Source: Lasiosphaeria ovina (taxonomy: Eukaryota > Ascomycota > Sordariomycetes > Sordariales > Lasiosphaeriaceae). From it: a DNA stretch of 64,000 nucleotides. The translations under genes and the position numbers were made by a program. This document shows positions 12,387-24,700 of the stretch, one piece after another. Each line of letters opens with the position of its first letter. The first letter of the stretch is position 1. The notes under the pieces are model-generated. The model was not told the origin of the DNA and searched no databases. It was given only the letters and a program-made list of their open reading frames with translations. The stretch lies in assembly GCA_033439765.1 (NCBI GenBank), contig JAULSN010000003.1, positions 5,518,001 through 5,582,000 of the forward strand, given 5' to 3'.

Positions 12387-14099
12387 ATGGGGATGGCGTC
12401 CGCAATGCCGGCGCTAAATCATCGATGCTTTAGCGCGCGGAACCCGTTGGCGAAGGCCCTTGCGCTTACAGCTTGCATCTTCATCATGAGTGCGCTACTC
12501 CTACGTTCCGATACAATCGATGTCCGGAAAGCCATCGAGAAGTCGGCGGCCTCGGCCAAAGAAGCAATATCTTCCCAGCGGCCGTTGGGGAATTACTACG
12601 ACGGGGGATGGGGGGCCGACTGGAGCGCACCGGTCGAGCAGGATAGCAGTCAACCGGCCGTTTCTCCCCCTTCGACAACTTCCAATTCATCGCACGTTAT
12701 GACTTGCGACTACGACATGGAACGGCTCAGAAATTGGCAGGAGAAGTACAAGATGCAAGAGGTGTTCGAATACACGAAGAGATATGTGCAGGTGGAGCGT
12801 AAAGACATTCCCAGGAAGTCCATAACGAGGCTAGAGCAAAAGTTCCTGCCCGAGCAGGCCAAGGTGGTGGACATCAACAAGCAATACCAGGCTGAGACAT
12901 GTCCGGAGCCGTTAGTAGCGCCCGTCCCGCGGTCCCCCTTCCCGGCTACGGCCAAGGCATTCGACTTCATGTTCGGCGTGTCCACCACCTACAAGCGATT
13001 CACGGACCCAAAAACAAGTCCGGTCAACGAGTGGACGTACTGGCTGACAGATGGCAATGGCACCTCGAACGGGGGGAAGCTGATCTTGATGCTGCTTGAC
13101 GCATCTGACGCCGACTTGGAAGATGCCGACGCCCAGGTGCGCAAGGAGGGCATCGACGTGGATGTGTACAAGTCGGATGCAACCTTGGAGATGGCGGTGC
13201 GCTACCTGACACTGGTGCCAACGTTGTATAATCACCCCGAGCGAAAGAACAAGAAATGGCTCGTCACCTGCGACGACGACACCTTCTTCCCCTCTTTTCA
13301 CGCGCTGGCCGAGAGATTCGAGCAGTACAACCACGAGGCGCCCATGTATATCGGCACGCTTTCCGAAGATATCAACAATGTCGCCCGTCACGGAACCCAA
13401 GCCTTCGGCGGCGCCGGGGTATTTCTCAGTGTTCCCATGGCCAAGGTGGTGGCGGAAAAGTACGACTCGTGCCGCACGCAGGAAAAGATCCGCCAGTCCA
13501 ACTCGGGCTGGGGACCGCAGGGCGACATCCTGCTGCGCAAGTGCATCTACGAGAACTCGAATACGAAGCTCACGACGCTGTGGGACCTGTGGCAGATCGA
13601 TCTGTACGGTGACCCGTCAGGCTTTTACGAGTCGGGCATCAAGCCGCTCTCGCTGCACCACTACCGCGGCGGCGGCTGGCACATCGCACACCCCTGGCAC
13701 TACACCAAGGTCGCACACGTGTGCGGCGAGGACTGCACCCTGCAGCGGTTCCAGACGGCGGACAACTTCATCATCTCTAATAGCTTTAGCGTGGCCTACT
13801 ACCCGCGGGGCATCGACTTTGATCTCAACCAGTTCGAGCGCACGTTTGGCCCCGCGCCGCAGGATAAGGGCTGGAATCTGGACTATATGCTCGGCCCCCA
13901 GCGGGATTCCCTGCATCGGACGGGCCGCAAGATCTCGTGGGACCTGCAGGAAGCGACGCTCAACGACGACGGCACCGTCAGCCAGATCTACGTGCGGAAG
14001 CACGACGACTGGCGCTGGAAGATGCCCGACGGCTCCGCCATGAGCACCCTAGACGGTCTTGTTGAGCTCATTTGGTTACCAGAAGGGAAACCGGAGTGA
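12387..14099 (+). CDS. GT31/DUF604-like glycosyltransferase, type II membrane protein
   Basis: The 570-aa single-exon protein begins with a short cytosolic tail, a hydrophobic signal anchor at about residues 21-41 (LAKALALTACIFIMSALLL) and a stem. The lumenal domain follows from about 180 (FDFMFGVSTTYKRF). The Asp triad of VTCDDDTFF, near residues 296-298, matches the DxD metal and nucleotide-sugar site of fringe-like GT31 enzymes. GGAGVFLS and GPQGDILLRKCI follow in the usual order for this fold. It probably works in the Golgi adding a hexose to a glycan or protein; donor and acceptor cannot be read from sequence. The start at 12387 was chosen because it places the anchor near the N-terminus; an ATG two codons later is equally possible. 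A convergent SYLF gene lies downstream. Confidence 0.86.
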   Translation: MGMASAMPALNHRCFSARNPLAKALALTACIFIMSALLLRSDTIDVRKAIEKSAASAKEAISSQRPLGNYYDGGWGADWSAPVEQDSSQPAVSPPSTTSNSSHVMTCDYDMERLRNWQEKYKMQEVFEYTKRYVQVERKDIPRKSITRLEQKFLPEQAKVVDINKQYQAETCPEPLVAPVPRSPFPATAKAFDFMFGVSTTYKRFTDPKTSPVNEWTYWLTDGNGTSNGGKLILMLLDASDADLEDADAQVRKEGIDVDVYKSDATLEMAVRYLTLVPTLYNHPERKNKKWLVTCDDDTFFPSFHALAERFEQYNHEAPMYIGTLSEDINNVARHGTQAFGGAGVFLSVPMAKVVAEKYDSCRTQEKIRQSNSGWGPQGDILLRKCIYENSNTKLTTLWDLWQIDLYGDPSGFYESGIKPLSLHHYRGGGWHIAHPWHYTKVAHVCGEDCTLQRFQTADNFIISNSFSVAYYPRGIDFDLNQFERTFGPAPQDKGWNLDYMLGPQRDSLHRTGRKISWDLQEATLNDDGTVSQIYVRKHDDWRWKMPDGSAMSTLDGLVELIWLPEGKPE

Positions 14100-14955
14100 C
14101 GGGACAGCTATGTTCAGCACGCTTTCCGTTCGACGTTTTCTGCTATTTCATCTGAAGCGGCACTGTGGATCTTATTTTCCGATCGCCCGTAATGTTGCCA
14201 ATTGGTACAGTCCATTGTGTCTAGCCAATCACTGCAAGTCGGCACTGGTTTGCTTCGCTTTTATTAGAGGCATGGGTTACTTAGGCGTATTATCGTTTTA
14301 GTCTCCTTGTGTTCCCATGACTACCCATCTCGTTTGGCCGCTACACGGCCACTGTCCCAACCCCTTCTCTCGACAGCTGCTAACAATATTAACAACTGTA
14401 TGGCGGAAAGACACTTGGGCGAAGGCAAGAAAGAAACATAGGATTGGGCGCAAGTTGGAGGCATATATAGAGCTGTCTGTTTGTATTGTCATTGGCTGTA
14501 TTACTCCCGGAATTTGGCACCGTCATATGGTAGGTTAGGAACGATTGGGATGGGTTAGTTTAGGACATTGTTCACTAGAAGTGTTCTGGCAAGACGACTG
14601 CCGGTAGGAAACCTTTCCAACGACGGAGAAAATGCGTGTACAATGGCTAGGTGTGGCAAGTCGACCACCAAGGCAGCCGTTACTTTGTACATAGTCACAA
14701 TATCGTTGGCAACGGGCAAGTCTGCAAACGGTACAAGCTTAACAATGTGTTTTGTTCAGGGGTATCGCAATGTCATCGTGTCTCTAGTCAATTTCCTACT
14801 ACTCGATAAAGAGTACCAATGCTACCCTGTCATAGGGGTCTCATCTCTCTCATCACTGTCGTTGCTCCCGAAACTGTCGAAAACGCCTGCTAATACCAAT
14901 CTGCTCTGCTTCTATTAACCAACATCTCGTCCGCGACTATCGTCAACGCTCTTCC
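14100..14955. other. Convergent intergenic region
   Basis: Shared 3' region between the plus-strand glycosyltransferase and the minus-strand SYLF gene. It is more AT-rich than the flanking genes. No additional gene is seen. Confidence 0.55.
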
Positions 14956-16804
14956 TCAGTGCTGCCCAGTCTTGGAGTCTGGGTTGCCCGGGCGGGGCAC
15001 TCCATCATCGACATAGGCGGGCGGCAGTTCCCCCCCGTGCATTGGCTCAGAGTATGCCGGAGGCGCAGCACTGAGCGGTTCCGCGTGGGCTGCCTCGGTG
15101 GCGGCTTCGGCGGCCTTGGCGTTGGCTGCCGCGGACGGCGGTGCGGTGTCATGCGCAGCCGACGGCCCGGCATTGCTACTGCTGCTGCTGCTGCCGCCGC
15201 CACCGACGTGCAGGTCTCGCATGCCAGCGGTGGCTCCGGAAACTCCGGAAGCTCCCACCACGCCGGGCCCCGTGGCCACGCCAGGACCAACATTCACGCC
15301 CGGTGCGTGCTGGCCTGCGTGGCCGGACTGGCCGTGCCAACCCTCGGCGCCCTTCAGCACATCGTATAGGCCTCTCGTGGCGGCGGGCCACGCGCCGGCC
15401 GGGCTGCTGGCGGGGATCTCGCCCTTGAGGATGTTGGCGACCGAGACGGGCGCGCCGTAGAAGGCCGCGTTGGCCTCCTTGCGCTCCGTCACCACCGTAC
15501 CGTCGATCTGGACGCCCGCGTAGAAGCCGCGCGACTTGACGTAGCTGTACACGGGCTTCTTGAGCGCCTCGCGGAACGGGCTCGGCTTGCGGAGCTTGCT
15601 CCCCTCGGTCGACCCGGGGGGGCGTGTGGGATCAGAACTCGACACGATCGGTGCGGGAGCCGTGTTCAGGCCTGTCGTGACCTCGGGCTGGGTAGGCGGC
15701 TGAGCGAAGACGGTTGGGTTTTCCTTGTTGTTGCTGCCGTCAGCAGGGGCCACGTCGCCGCCCGCTGCCGCTGTCTTGCTCTTCTGCGGGACGCCCCAGT
15801 CCATAGCACCGCCAGCGCCCCACGGTCCAGCTGTGACAGCCAAGTCCGAGCCCAGACTCATGCGCGTCGACGTGAAGGCCTCGAGCGCCTCCCGCGAGTT
15901 GATCACGACGACGCAGTCGTAGATATCTAGCCCAATGACGAAGCCCGCTCCGATGCTGTGCACCTGGATGCCGCTCGGCGGCGACCAGCTCCCGTCCGGC
16001 AGCCGCGCCACGAGGATGCCAGAGCCGCTAGCGCCCGCCACGTGGAACCCCGCCCGCACCGTCGTGAAGATGGCCAGGCCCTGCGCGCGCGCGATCACCT
16101 TGGAGGGAATTGTCAGGAGCACGCGCGGCTTCTTGCCCTTGGCCACGTCGCTGCTGGCCTTCTCGGTCGCAGTGGTGGGCGGCGATGGGAAGGAGGTGTT
16201 GGGCGGTTCGGTCGGGCCCGTCGCCTGGGCGGGAGGTGTTGGCGGCGCAGCATCGCTGTAGATGCCGTCTTCTGTTGGAGGGGGAAATGGTTAGCATGGG
16301 AAATTCCGTGTATCAGCGACAGAGACCGGCCGACGTACTGCAAAAGCTCTTCAATATCCGCGCTGCCTTTTCGACCTCCTTGTCCAGCGTGGTGGGCAGA
16401 AACGCTTCCGCCCCGATTTTGTTGGCCAGGGAATTGAGCGGGGCGGCTGCTTTGGAGCCCCAGCCAGCGAGCTTGCTGCCCCAGCTCGCCTTGGGGGTGC
16501 CAGCACCGTTGTTGCCTGGCGAGGGGAATTGCGGCGGATGCTCGCCGGTCGGCGTGGCACTGTAGATATCGTTGGCTTGCGCGGGGTCATACAGAGGGAT
16601 GTCATATTCGGGGATCGGGGTCTCGTCTGGGTGGTGAGGGACTTGAGGTCGAGGAGGATAAGGAGGGGCCTGCGGAGAGGGGTGCGCTGCTGCGGGAGGC
16701 GGGTGCGCTGCTGCTGGAGGCGGCGGACCCGGCGGGGGTGGAAAGAATTGTTCTTGCTGGGCGACAGCCGGATTGACCGGCTGCTTGTTGTTAATGTCGC
16801 TCAT
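14956..16804 (-). CDS. SYLF/Ysc84-type lipid-binding protein
   Basis: Two exons, 16339-16804 and 14956-16271, encode 593 aa. The N-terminal 100 residues are Pro/Ala-rich (PPPPGPPPPAAAHPPP). The SYLF (DUF500) domain follows: AARILKSFC joined across the intron to KDGIYSD, then IPSKVIARAQGLAIFTTVRAGF, SGIQVHSIGAGFVIGLDI and GRxAEA-like turns, ending near KSRGFYAGVQIDGT. SYLF domains bind phosphoinositides, and in yeast Ysc84/Lsb3 the domain also bundles actin at endocytic sites. Unlike those yeast proteins, no C-terminal SH3 domain is visible; the tail is Gly/Ala/Pro-rich and low-complexity. The splice joins SFC to KDG, a junction strongly conserved in the family as I know it. The upstream region is shared with the divergent Rei1-like gene. 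Confidence 0.9.
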
Positions 16805-17577
16805 TATGTGATTGACCTGCTTGATGTGGAAGACTATTGAGAGAAATGATGATACGAGGGGAAATGGTGTGGGGCGGGAAATAAGGTAGCTGAGGTTCTG
16901 GGAAAGATTGCTGCTAAGGTCGGGCTAAGGGAGAGGAGAACAAATAGCGAGAAATGGGCCGGCGGCTGGCCTTTTTCTTCTTTTTCCTGTTTCAGATTTC
17001 GGGTCGTCCTACGGGTTTGATATTGATGCCAACGCAAGATTCCGTTTCCTGCACACGCGTCCGTGGCCGCTGTGGACGATTTGAGTGGCTTAGCCAACTT
17101 GGCATCTCAGTCGCAGCCGCCATCTGTTGCGCAGCGTGTCTGGGTGGGGAGACCTTCTGCATCATCGCTGATGTCATTTCGTGGCTGAGCTTGATGGCCT
17201 GTGGCGACAGTGGCTGCCCCATATTACTGTAACACGCCATCTCCAGCTCAACACCCCGCATTCAGTCGGTTTTGGAGCGGATCGCCGACAGTCAGGCCGC
17301 CGACGGCCGTGACTCACTGGATTTAACCGTCCATCGCTTGAGGAGCGTCGGACTTTTCTGCACCTGCAATTCGCTGTGTAACTGGAGGTGCAGTCACAAT
17401 TACCGAGGGGACCTTCTATATCGTGTATATAGCTCGGGTCAAGTGTGCTCCCAATAAACCGGATTACACAAAAACCAGCGACCATTTTTTTACTTCCGTC
17501 CAGGTTAATAAACAGAACTTCCGTCTTTAGGACTCCGTATAAGCCCGCATCACCACCACTTGCCACACCCACGCATC
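16805..17577. promoter_or_regulatory. Divergent promoter region, SYLF gene and Rei1-like gene
   Basis: About 770 bp separates the two divergent ATGs. A TATATCGTGTATATA-like AT-rich palindromic element lies near 17416-17433. No other gene is seen. The assignment as a shared promoter is positional inference. Confidence 0.4.
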
Positions 17578-18750
17578 ATGAATACCTCTCCGCAGACAAT
17601 TTCGTCTGCTCTCAAAATATCATCAAACTTTTGCAACACCTGCAACGTCTCATTTGATACTGCCGAACTGCGCCGGAGTCATGCTAAAAGCCCTGTACAG
17701 TGAGTTTAACGCGGGTGCATTCGCAGGTTGCGGTTGCCCACTAATGTCCCTCACAGCGTTGAGAACGTTAGGAGACGCGTCGTTGGGCTGAGTCCCCTTG
17801 ACCCCGCTGCTGCTCAAGAAGTGATCCAGAAGAACGCTTCAATAAAACCGGACTCTTCTTCAGACGAAGCCGATCTCTCTTCAGATGAATCTGCCGAAGA
17901 TGATGTCGCTGAAGAGGCCGGCCCCGAATTTGTCGCCGAACAGTGTCTATTCTGCAACGAGGAAGCGGCAACATTCGACGACAACATGGCCCACATGCGG
18001 AAGGCGCATGGGCTATTTGTCCCAGATATCGGCCATCTTGCTGTTGACCTGGAAACCCTGATACAATACCTTCACCTCATAATCTTTTCTTATCACGAGT
18101 GTCTTTTTTGTCACTCGCAGCGAAGCACGGCAGAAGCCGCACAGCACCATATGCTAGGTAAACGGCATTGCATAATCGACATTACGTCGGACGACTCTGA
18201 ATATTTGGACTTTTACGACTTCATCGATGGAAAGGGCGACGGCTCGGGGGAGGATGGAGAGGAGCGAGAGTCTGCATCGCGAACTTCTAATGTTCCAATT
18301 CTTCAGTCTGACGACCGTTCGACCCGTTTGCCTTCGGGAAGAATCATCACCAACCGATCCACTGCAAGCGCTTCACAACACCGCCAGAAGTCGTCTCGAG
18401 TGGACGCGCAACAGAATTCTGCTCAATTAACTTCCACTCCCCAGCCGGAGGAGCAAAAGCAAGAGTCCAAGTCGGATTCCGACGCAGCTGCCCCTTCGGG
18501 TCAGCTTACGAAGAGTCAAAAGCGCGACCTCGCCCTGGTCAAGGGCTTGGGGGCGCTCAGTCTGTCTGACCAGGCGATGATGAGCCGGTTCTCGGCACCA
18601 GAGCAGCGATCCTTGATTGCCGCGAAGAAGCGAGAGACGGCCACGGCGCGGCGTGCCCAGACACGGTACCTGAGGCGGGTTGAGATGCTTGGGAACCAGA
18701 CGCTCATGAAGCACTTCACGAATGATGTTCCCGGGCCCAGGAATGGTTAG
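17578..18750 (+). CDS. Rei1/ZNF622-like cytoplasmic 60S biogenesis zinc-finger protein
   Basis: Exon 1 (17578-17699) and exon 2 (17757-18750) encode 371 aa; the 57-nt intron has donor GTGAGT and splits a His codon. The first C2H2 finger, FCNTCNVSFDTAELRRSH, spans the exon junction and is followed by VENVRRRVVGLSPL, a hallmark of this family. An acidic linker leads to a second finger (CLFCNEEA...HMRKAHG), the conserved FVPDIGHLAVDLETLIQYL block and a further finger ECLFCHSQRSTAEAAQHHM. In yeast, Rei1 and its paralogue Reh1 act on cytoplasmic pre-60S particles, helping release Arx1/Alb1 and probing the exit tunnel. The C-terminal third (Ser/Gln-rich linker, then basic helices) fits the ribosome-contacting tail. 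Which paralogue it represents cannot be told from this window. Confidence 0.92.
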
Positions 18751-21700
18751 TCTGTGGTTACTCGGGAACCATTGGTATAGAAACAATCCCCGTGTAAGAT
18801 CCTGGGAGTATATATTTCATTGGAGGAATACTGTGAAACCGAAACTGTGATACCAGCTTTCGAATCGCAGTTGGAAAGTAATTAATCGACACAACGGTAA
18901 CTGGAACCTAACCACAACTGCAACTAGTAGGACTAGAAGCGGGAACGGCAACGATCAAATAACCCCGAATCCTCTGAACAGAGAGCGCTTCTCTATCAGC
19001 CACTACACATCAGCCAGATAATAAACTATTCCGAGGCCTTCGTCTCCAGCATTGTCCGTACCATCCCGCCGTTTCGTTATTCCATTCTATTTCCATTCTC
19101 GTGCTCCTGATCACTTTCCTTACCTGTCTCTTCGCAGTTGCTCTGAGGCCCAGGGCTGCGCATTGTTTAGGGCTACGGAATGTAAAGCGCTTTGATCAGA
19201 TTCCCTCTGGGATTATGGACAGTCAGGAAAAACCAGACCATACCGTGCGTGGTGTTACCCGTATGTGCCAAAGTTACGATGTGAGCTAAGAGGGTAGGTA
19301 CTCGGCGTCTTTTGACCCAGATCCAACTTCTCAGAACCGGAATTGTATGTCTTATTGGACGCGAACCTGGCCCAGTTGTCGTGTTATTTGGCCCATCTTG
19401 CCAGAAATCGCAGGCTTAACATCCGATCAATCATATCGGACGAGTAATTACACGCATTGTTTCTCATTCTGGCAATTCCGCCAGATATGCTCGTTCCAAC
19501 TGCAGCCTGGTTTTCCTAGCAGGCACAGCCATCATCATTTCCAACCCGCAACCGGCTCAATTGGGCACAACCTACATTCGTCCATGGGCCGCTCTCTTCG
19601 ATGAGCAAGTTTTCCCACCAATCGCGGAGATCGTATGGGTAAGCGCTGGTAGCACCACGGGAGCCTCCTTTTCTTGGCCTGCACAGTCGTTCTAGAACAA
19701 AGCTCCAGAAAACCCAAGTGATTGGTAATTGCCTTACCCACAGCGCTGTGATGGTGTCGTGGCATAGGTTAATTATGCGTCCTGCGTTTCCCGTTTCATG
19801 CACGGCCGGCTGGCGAACGTCAATGGGGATGTCAGACAGGGAAAAAATACCCGGTTTTACTCGCTCGGCTAAAAGGGGCGAACGTGTAACCGATACCAAG
19901 ATCGCCATATATAGTAGTTCGGGATTTTTGCAGTATTACCTTCTGGTCACGGCATTGATGGGCGCGATCGGCGCCGTGGGTTGCTGTTTTCTGCTCGACG
20001 TGCATTTCCGCAACACCCACACAGGGCAAAGCTGTCAAACCGTCAGAGTGCGTGCCGACCCGGCGCACCGGGATGAGCGAAGTGACTCTGAAATAGAGAC
20101 AGATGTCAGTATATTACTGTCGCATCCGGAGGGTCTGGCTCCCCCTGGCTAGTGCCAAATGTCGCGCGACTCGCCTATCGCTCGCTTGTCGCTTGTTCGG
20201 GACGGAAGGTGCCTAAATACAAAGAGTGAAACAAAGTGACAGCTGTCAAAGTTGTTTGCAGTCGCATTCGCTAAATTGGAGCCCGACGTCATTTGCACTC
20301 CGAGGTCAGTCAATCTGTGAGTTTCAATCGCGAGGGTTGAAGCCACTTGTTCTGAGTCTCAAGCTCCCAGCAAGACCAGCGCAGCAGCCACCCACGACAT
20401 GATCATGTCTAGTGGGTAGGCTTCTTGTTACCCTGTCTCGTATTTTTTTCTTGCAGCGGACTTGGGAGCCCGCGGATTTGGCGGCGATGTGCGGACTTTT
20501 GCGGACCACGAGTCGGGGCCTGCAAACGCCCGAGAGACGAGACAGAACTTGTAACTGCGCTCAATTGGCCCGAGACCGCATGTTCAGGCACCCGCCTTCT
20601 TTCCGCTGACCGACGTTGGAGTTTTCAGATTGAATCCGCGTGGTCAAGTTGCGTGGCCTTCTCTAGCCCAGACGTTCGACATCCTGGGTTCGTTCCTGAA
20701 CGGGCGAGCAATCAACGGGCATTGGCCAGATCCATGACTATACGAGGCAGAAGTCCGCAACAACTTGTTCCAGAAGCGACAATGACAGGGCGCAGCCGAT
20801 GGGAGAGAAATTGGGCTCAAGCGGTGAACACGAGGTGTTGAGACGCACGCCTTGTCGGCCTTCCTCTTTGATTCTCGCATTCAGACCCGAGGATGTCGTG
20901 GCTAGGGCCCAGAACCCATATCACACGCAAGCTATTGACCGTTTACCGGGCTCCGCGTAGAAGCTAAACCGTTCGAGAAGGGAAAGTCATGCCACCTAGC
21001 GGCGCGTCGTGAGATTGTGTGCGGCGCGGCGCGGAGTCATGGGGGTTTGGAAGGGAGGGCGAAAATTAATTGACACCGAAACGGTGGCAAGAGGGCGAAC
21101 CCCAGGACCCAGGAGAGAGTCATCAATCCGCCCACGCATCGACGGACGGATTGTTTGCCCCGGCATCCCGCCGCACGTGGCAGGCAGGTATTTCGCGGGT
21201 GCGCGTTCTGGAATCCCGAAGCAGAGGGATGGTGAGAAGTTAGGTCGGAGAAGTGGCAGCGGCGCAGTCGGTGTCACCGTGCCAGCGTTGCGCTCCTTCC
21301 TACCTTGAGCTTTTACTCGCCGGCTGACAGCGTCGCAAGCGAAGATTACTGGCCACTGTGGCCAGGGAGGGCTCCGCGCTGATGGTAGGTAGGTAATTAG
21401 GTAACCAGCAACTGAGAAGTCCGTCGGGATTCGCACTCGCTACGAGTCGGGCGGTCAAATCCTTGGCCGAGATGGACTTGATTCTGATGGCTTGACCCTT
21501 GCTGGGGTCTCGGAGGCCGCGGAAGAGAAGTCACGAACGCCTTGTCAGGTCTGACCGTTGGATAATCGACACATGGGTTCGAATTGAACTATTGAATTCG
21601 AGTAGGTATGCAGCACACCCTTTCTTGCAAGTTGCAACTGGGGGGCCCAGCCTGTCCCACCCCCTCATTCGAGTAAGGCGGGGCACACCTTTGATTTGAA

Positions 21701-24700
21701 GTCGTGCATTTTTGGGTGAAGCTATTCAACATTGTTTGGAAAGTTGAAGGTGGTGGGGGTTCGATACATCCATGTTCACCGACTAACGCCACACTCTACT
21801 CACCGAGTTGACTACCTAGGTAGTTAGGTAGACTCTAGAACTAGTCAAGTCTAGCAGTCCGAATCTGCACCCTCTTCGGCATCACTTCCCGTTTTCCCGT
21901 CACCCGCAATCCGTGCTCTTTCAGCCCAACGTAAACTAGAAAGCCAATTCGGCTCCGCATCCCGAGCTTGTCGAGTCGGGATTACTCTGCCGCAGCACTA
22001 GGCCTGGAGTCTATTGCTCTCGTCTGCGCTGCTATTTTTTGTCTGATATGTCCCGCTTGTCGCTTAACTAATTATATCAAGATCCTGTCAACTCGATTAC
22101 CTAGTTCAGAGTCCTGCATGATTAGTCCCAAGGACATGACCCCGCGTATGGTTCCCGAAACAGGGGCTACCGGGCGTGTCTCACTGGCTTACTTACTCCA
22201 TGATTCGGCTCGATCTGTTGTGATAGGTAAGATAGTAAAAGCCGCACCCCGCAGGCAAGCGACTCGACCCACCCACTCTCCGCTTTACGCTCCTGCTGCC
22301 CAAGACGGTTTTTAGCGCAACCTTGCTGCCACGCGCGAGGCGAATAGCGTGATCTGTACCGGCCAATCCTTTTGCTTGGCGCCAGATGGATAAGGCTCCT
22401 CCCGTGGCTATACTTACATTACCCCTTCTAGACCCTTGGCTGGATTGCTGCTTGCTTCCCTCACGAGCTGAGATAAGAAGAGCATGGACAAGGTACTGTA
22501 CGAAATACGAGTATCGTCGGGCCTGGATCCCGATTTGCAGCCGCCTGCAAGCCACAGCTTGTTTCTTTATCTCTTCCCATGACGCCATCAGCGACTCCCT
22601 GATCCCGATGTAGGCGAGAAGGACATACCCCTGAGCAATGGGCGTGCGCATGCGAGCCCCTTTGTGCGCTGTTACGTTGTACAGCACGTTCCCCTGAACA
22701 TAGCCCGTCCCAGCTCTTACGAGCGGCCCGTCTCCAAGCTCAGCCGCTCTTCCCGTCCCCCGCTCTCTCCACTGGACACAAAGTCGATGCAGCCGTCTGC
22801 CGATCTTTCCCATGTTTGGAGTCAGAGGTGTATCCCAAAGTCAATAAACACGTGGTCGCGTACGACAAGACAAACCTGAAGACGGTAGCTTCGTTTTTAG
22901 CATGCTCTGTCGAGGGCACGCTACAACCCTTTGCCGCCAGGAAATAGAAAGATGTATGTGACGAGAAAACAAGATGTGGGGGGTGTTGACGCCAGCTACA
23001 TTCTTTATCAGTCCATCTCTTCTCGTTTGAAACAGTGCATATACACCGGACCAAAGGCCGAAGAAAGCAGGAACCCCGAATCGGGTGGCCGTGAATATCG
23101 TCCGTAAACACGCAATTTGCAACCTTACAAAAACCGCACGAGCAGCATACCTGTCTTGGGCCATCAGGTTCAGTGCGGAAGATGCATGGAGGGACAGGTT
23201 GAGACTTGAAAATCCGGCACCTGTCGGATCTCGGATCCTAGGAAGGACGCTGAGAAAGATCATCGTAAGTTCGACTGCCAACGCTATTGGGTAGTGCGGC
23301 ATCATAGGACACATCGGTCACCGAGTCACCATATCAAAGATTCTTGAAAGGCCGGCCGGCTACGGATAGTACGATGCTCACCTGGCCCGGATGGCTCGGG
23401 AAGAGACACACGACAAGCGAGTTGGCCACATTGGGTGGCATCGCGCTGAGATAATGATCTGGAACAGTGTTGCAGCCACGAGGACCACAGTGGCTGAGAA
23501 AAGAAATAATGGACAGGTGACAATGCCTCTTCTGGAAGAACGAGGATATTTCAGAACCTCATGTTTCAGTCGTAACTACAACACTGCGGCGTTGTAATGG
23601 GGGATGGGCACGACGGGATCGCGGATTCACAATGTTCCGCTCGCGGCGCCATTGCACCAGGAGGAAGACCTGATAGTCTTAGTATAGAGGTCGTAGAGAA
23701 GGAACGGTCACACGTGTGCCACCACCTGCTGCCTGCAGTCTGCCTGCCACTGTGGCCCTTGGCTCCCCACAATCCGGGCAGCAAGGCAGAGGAAGATGCC
23801 GAGCCGTGCCTGGTGGTCACCGCACAGTAACTACAGAGACATACTCTCAGAGCTCTTGCTGAGAATAGCCGTCCAGAAGGTAAGCGCATCGGTTGCGTCT
23901 TGTGTGCATGTTCCCTGCTGCACGCCCGGCCGCGGTGTGTGTGGCTACTGCGCGCCAAGTTGCCAACCAAAGATGCCGGGTTGCTGGTGCCGGCCAGTGC
24001 ATCTGTCTGCTGCCTCGACTGTGAAGACGAAGAAAGAAGTCAAGGGGCAATAAGGGGCTTGCATCGAGAGCGCCATTTACCAAAGCATTAGGAAAATGAA
24101 CCAGCATATTGACTTACTGGCCATTATTTCACGCCTGCATGTAATTATTTGTGGCATGGGAAGAAAGCCTAATCCATACTTCGTGGGGGGATAAATATCC
24201 ATGGCAGGGTATCCATCCGTAGGGAATGTAGAGGTGGGTAAAACTCCCCGCTTTTTATCTCGTGTCGTCCCGTCTTTCTCCAACCCAACCCATGCCGGGC
24301 GATTGGGCCAGCCACCCACAGTAGCGTTCAATTCCACTCTCTCCAAGACGGCATCTCCTTAGCTAATGCCCCATCTGCCGTGTCTTGTCGGGCCCAGAAA
24401 AGCTTGGTCCTGGCCCCTCATTGGGCAGGCAAGCGGACGGTCCAATAGACTGGCGATGATTATAAATTTAGAAGCGGCTCGGGACCGACTTTCTTCTGGA
24501 AGCGAGTCCGCAAAACCTCCTGTTATTTCCCTCAAGTTCTTGTCGCATTTGCCAGGCTCCCCATCTGTTCGCCGCCAGGCTGTGGTCCAAAAAAAAAATG
24601 CCCTGGTTTTCGTTGGAATCAGTTCCCCGGGGAGTTGAGGCCATAGTCGGGGCAATATGGTTCTTCAGGGTCGGCGGGGTGTGCGCGCGCGCCCCCAGCC

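Noticed and set aside
22193..22813. 206-codon minus-strand ORF
   Set aside because: No family resemblance and irregular composition; no flanking exons.
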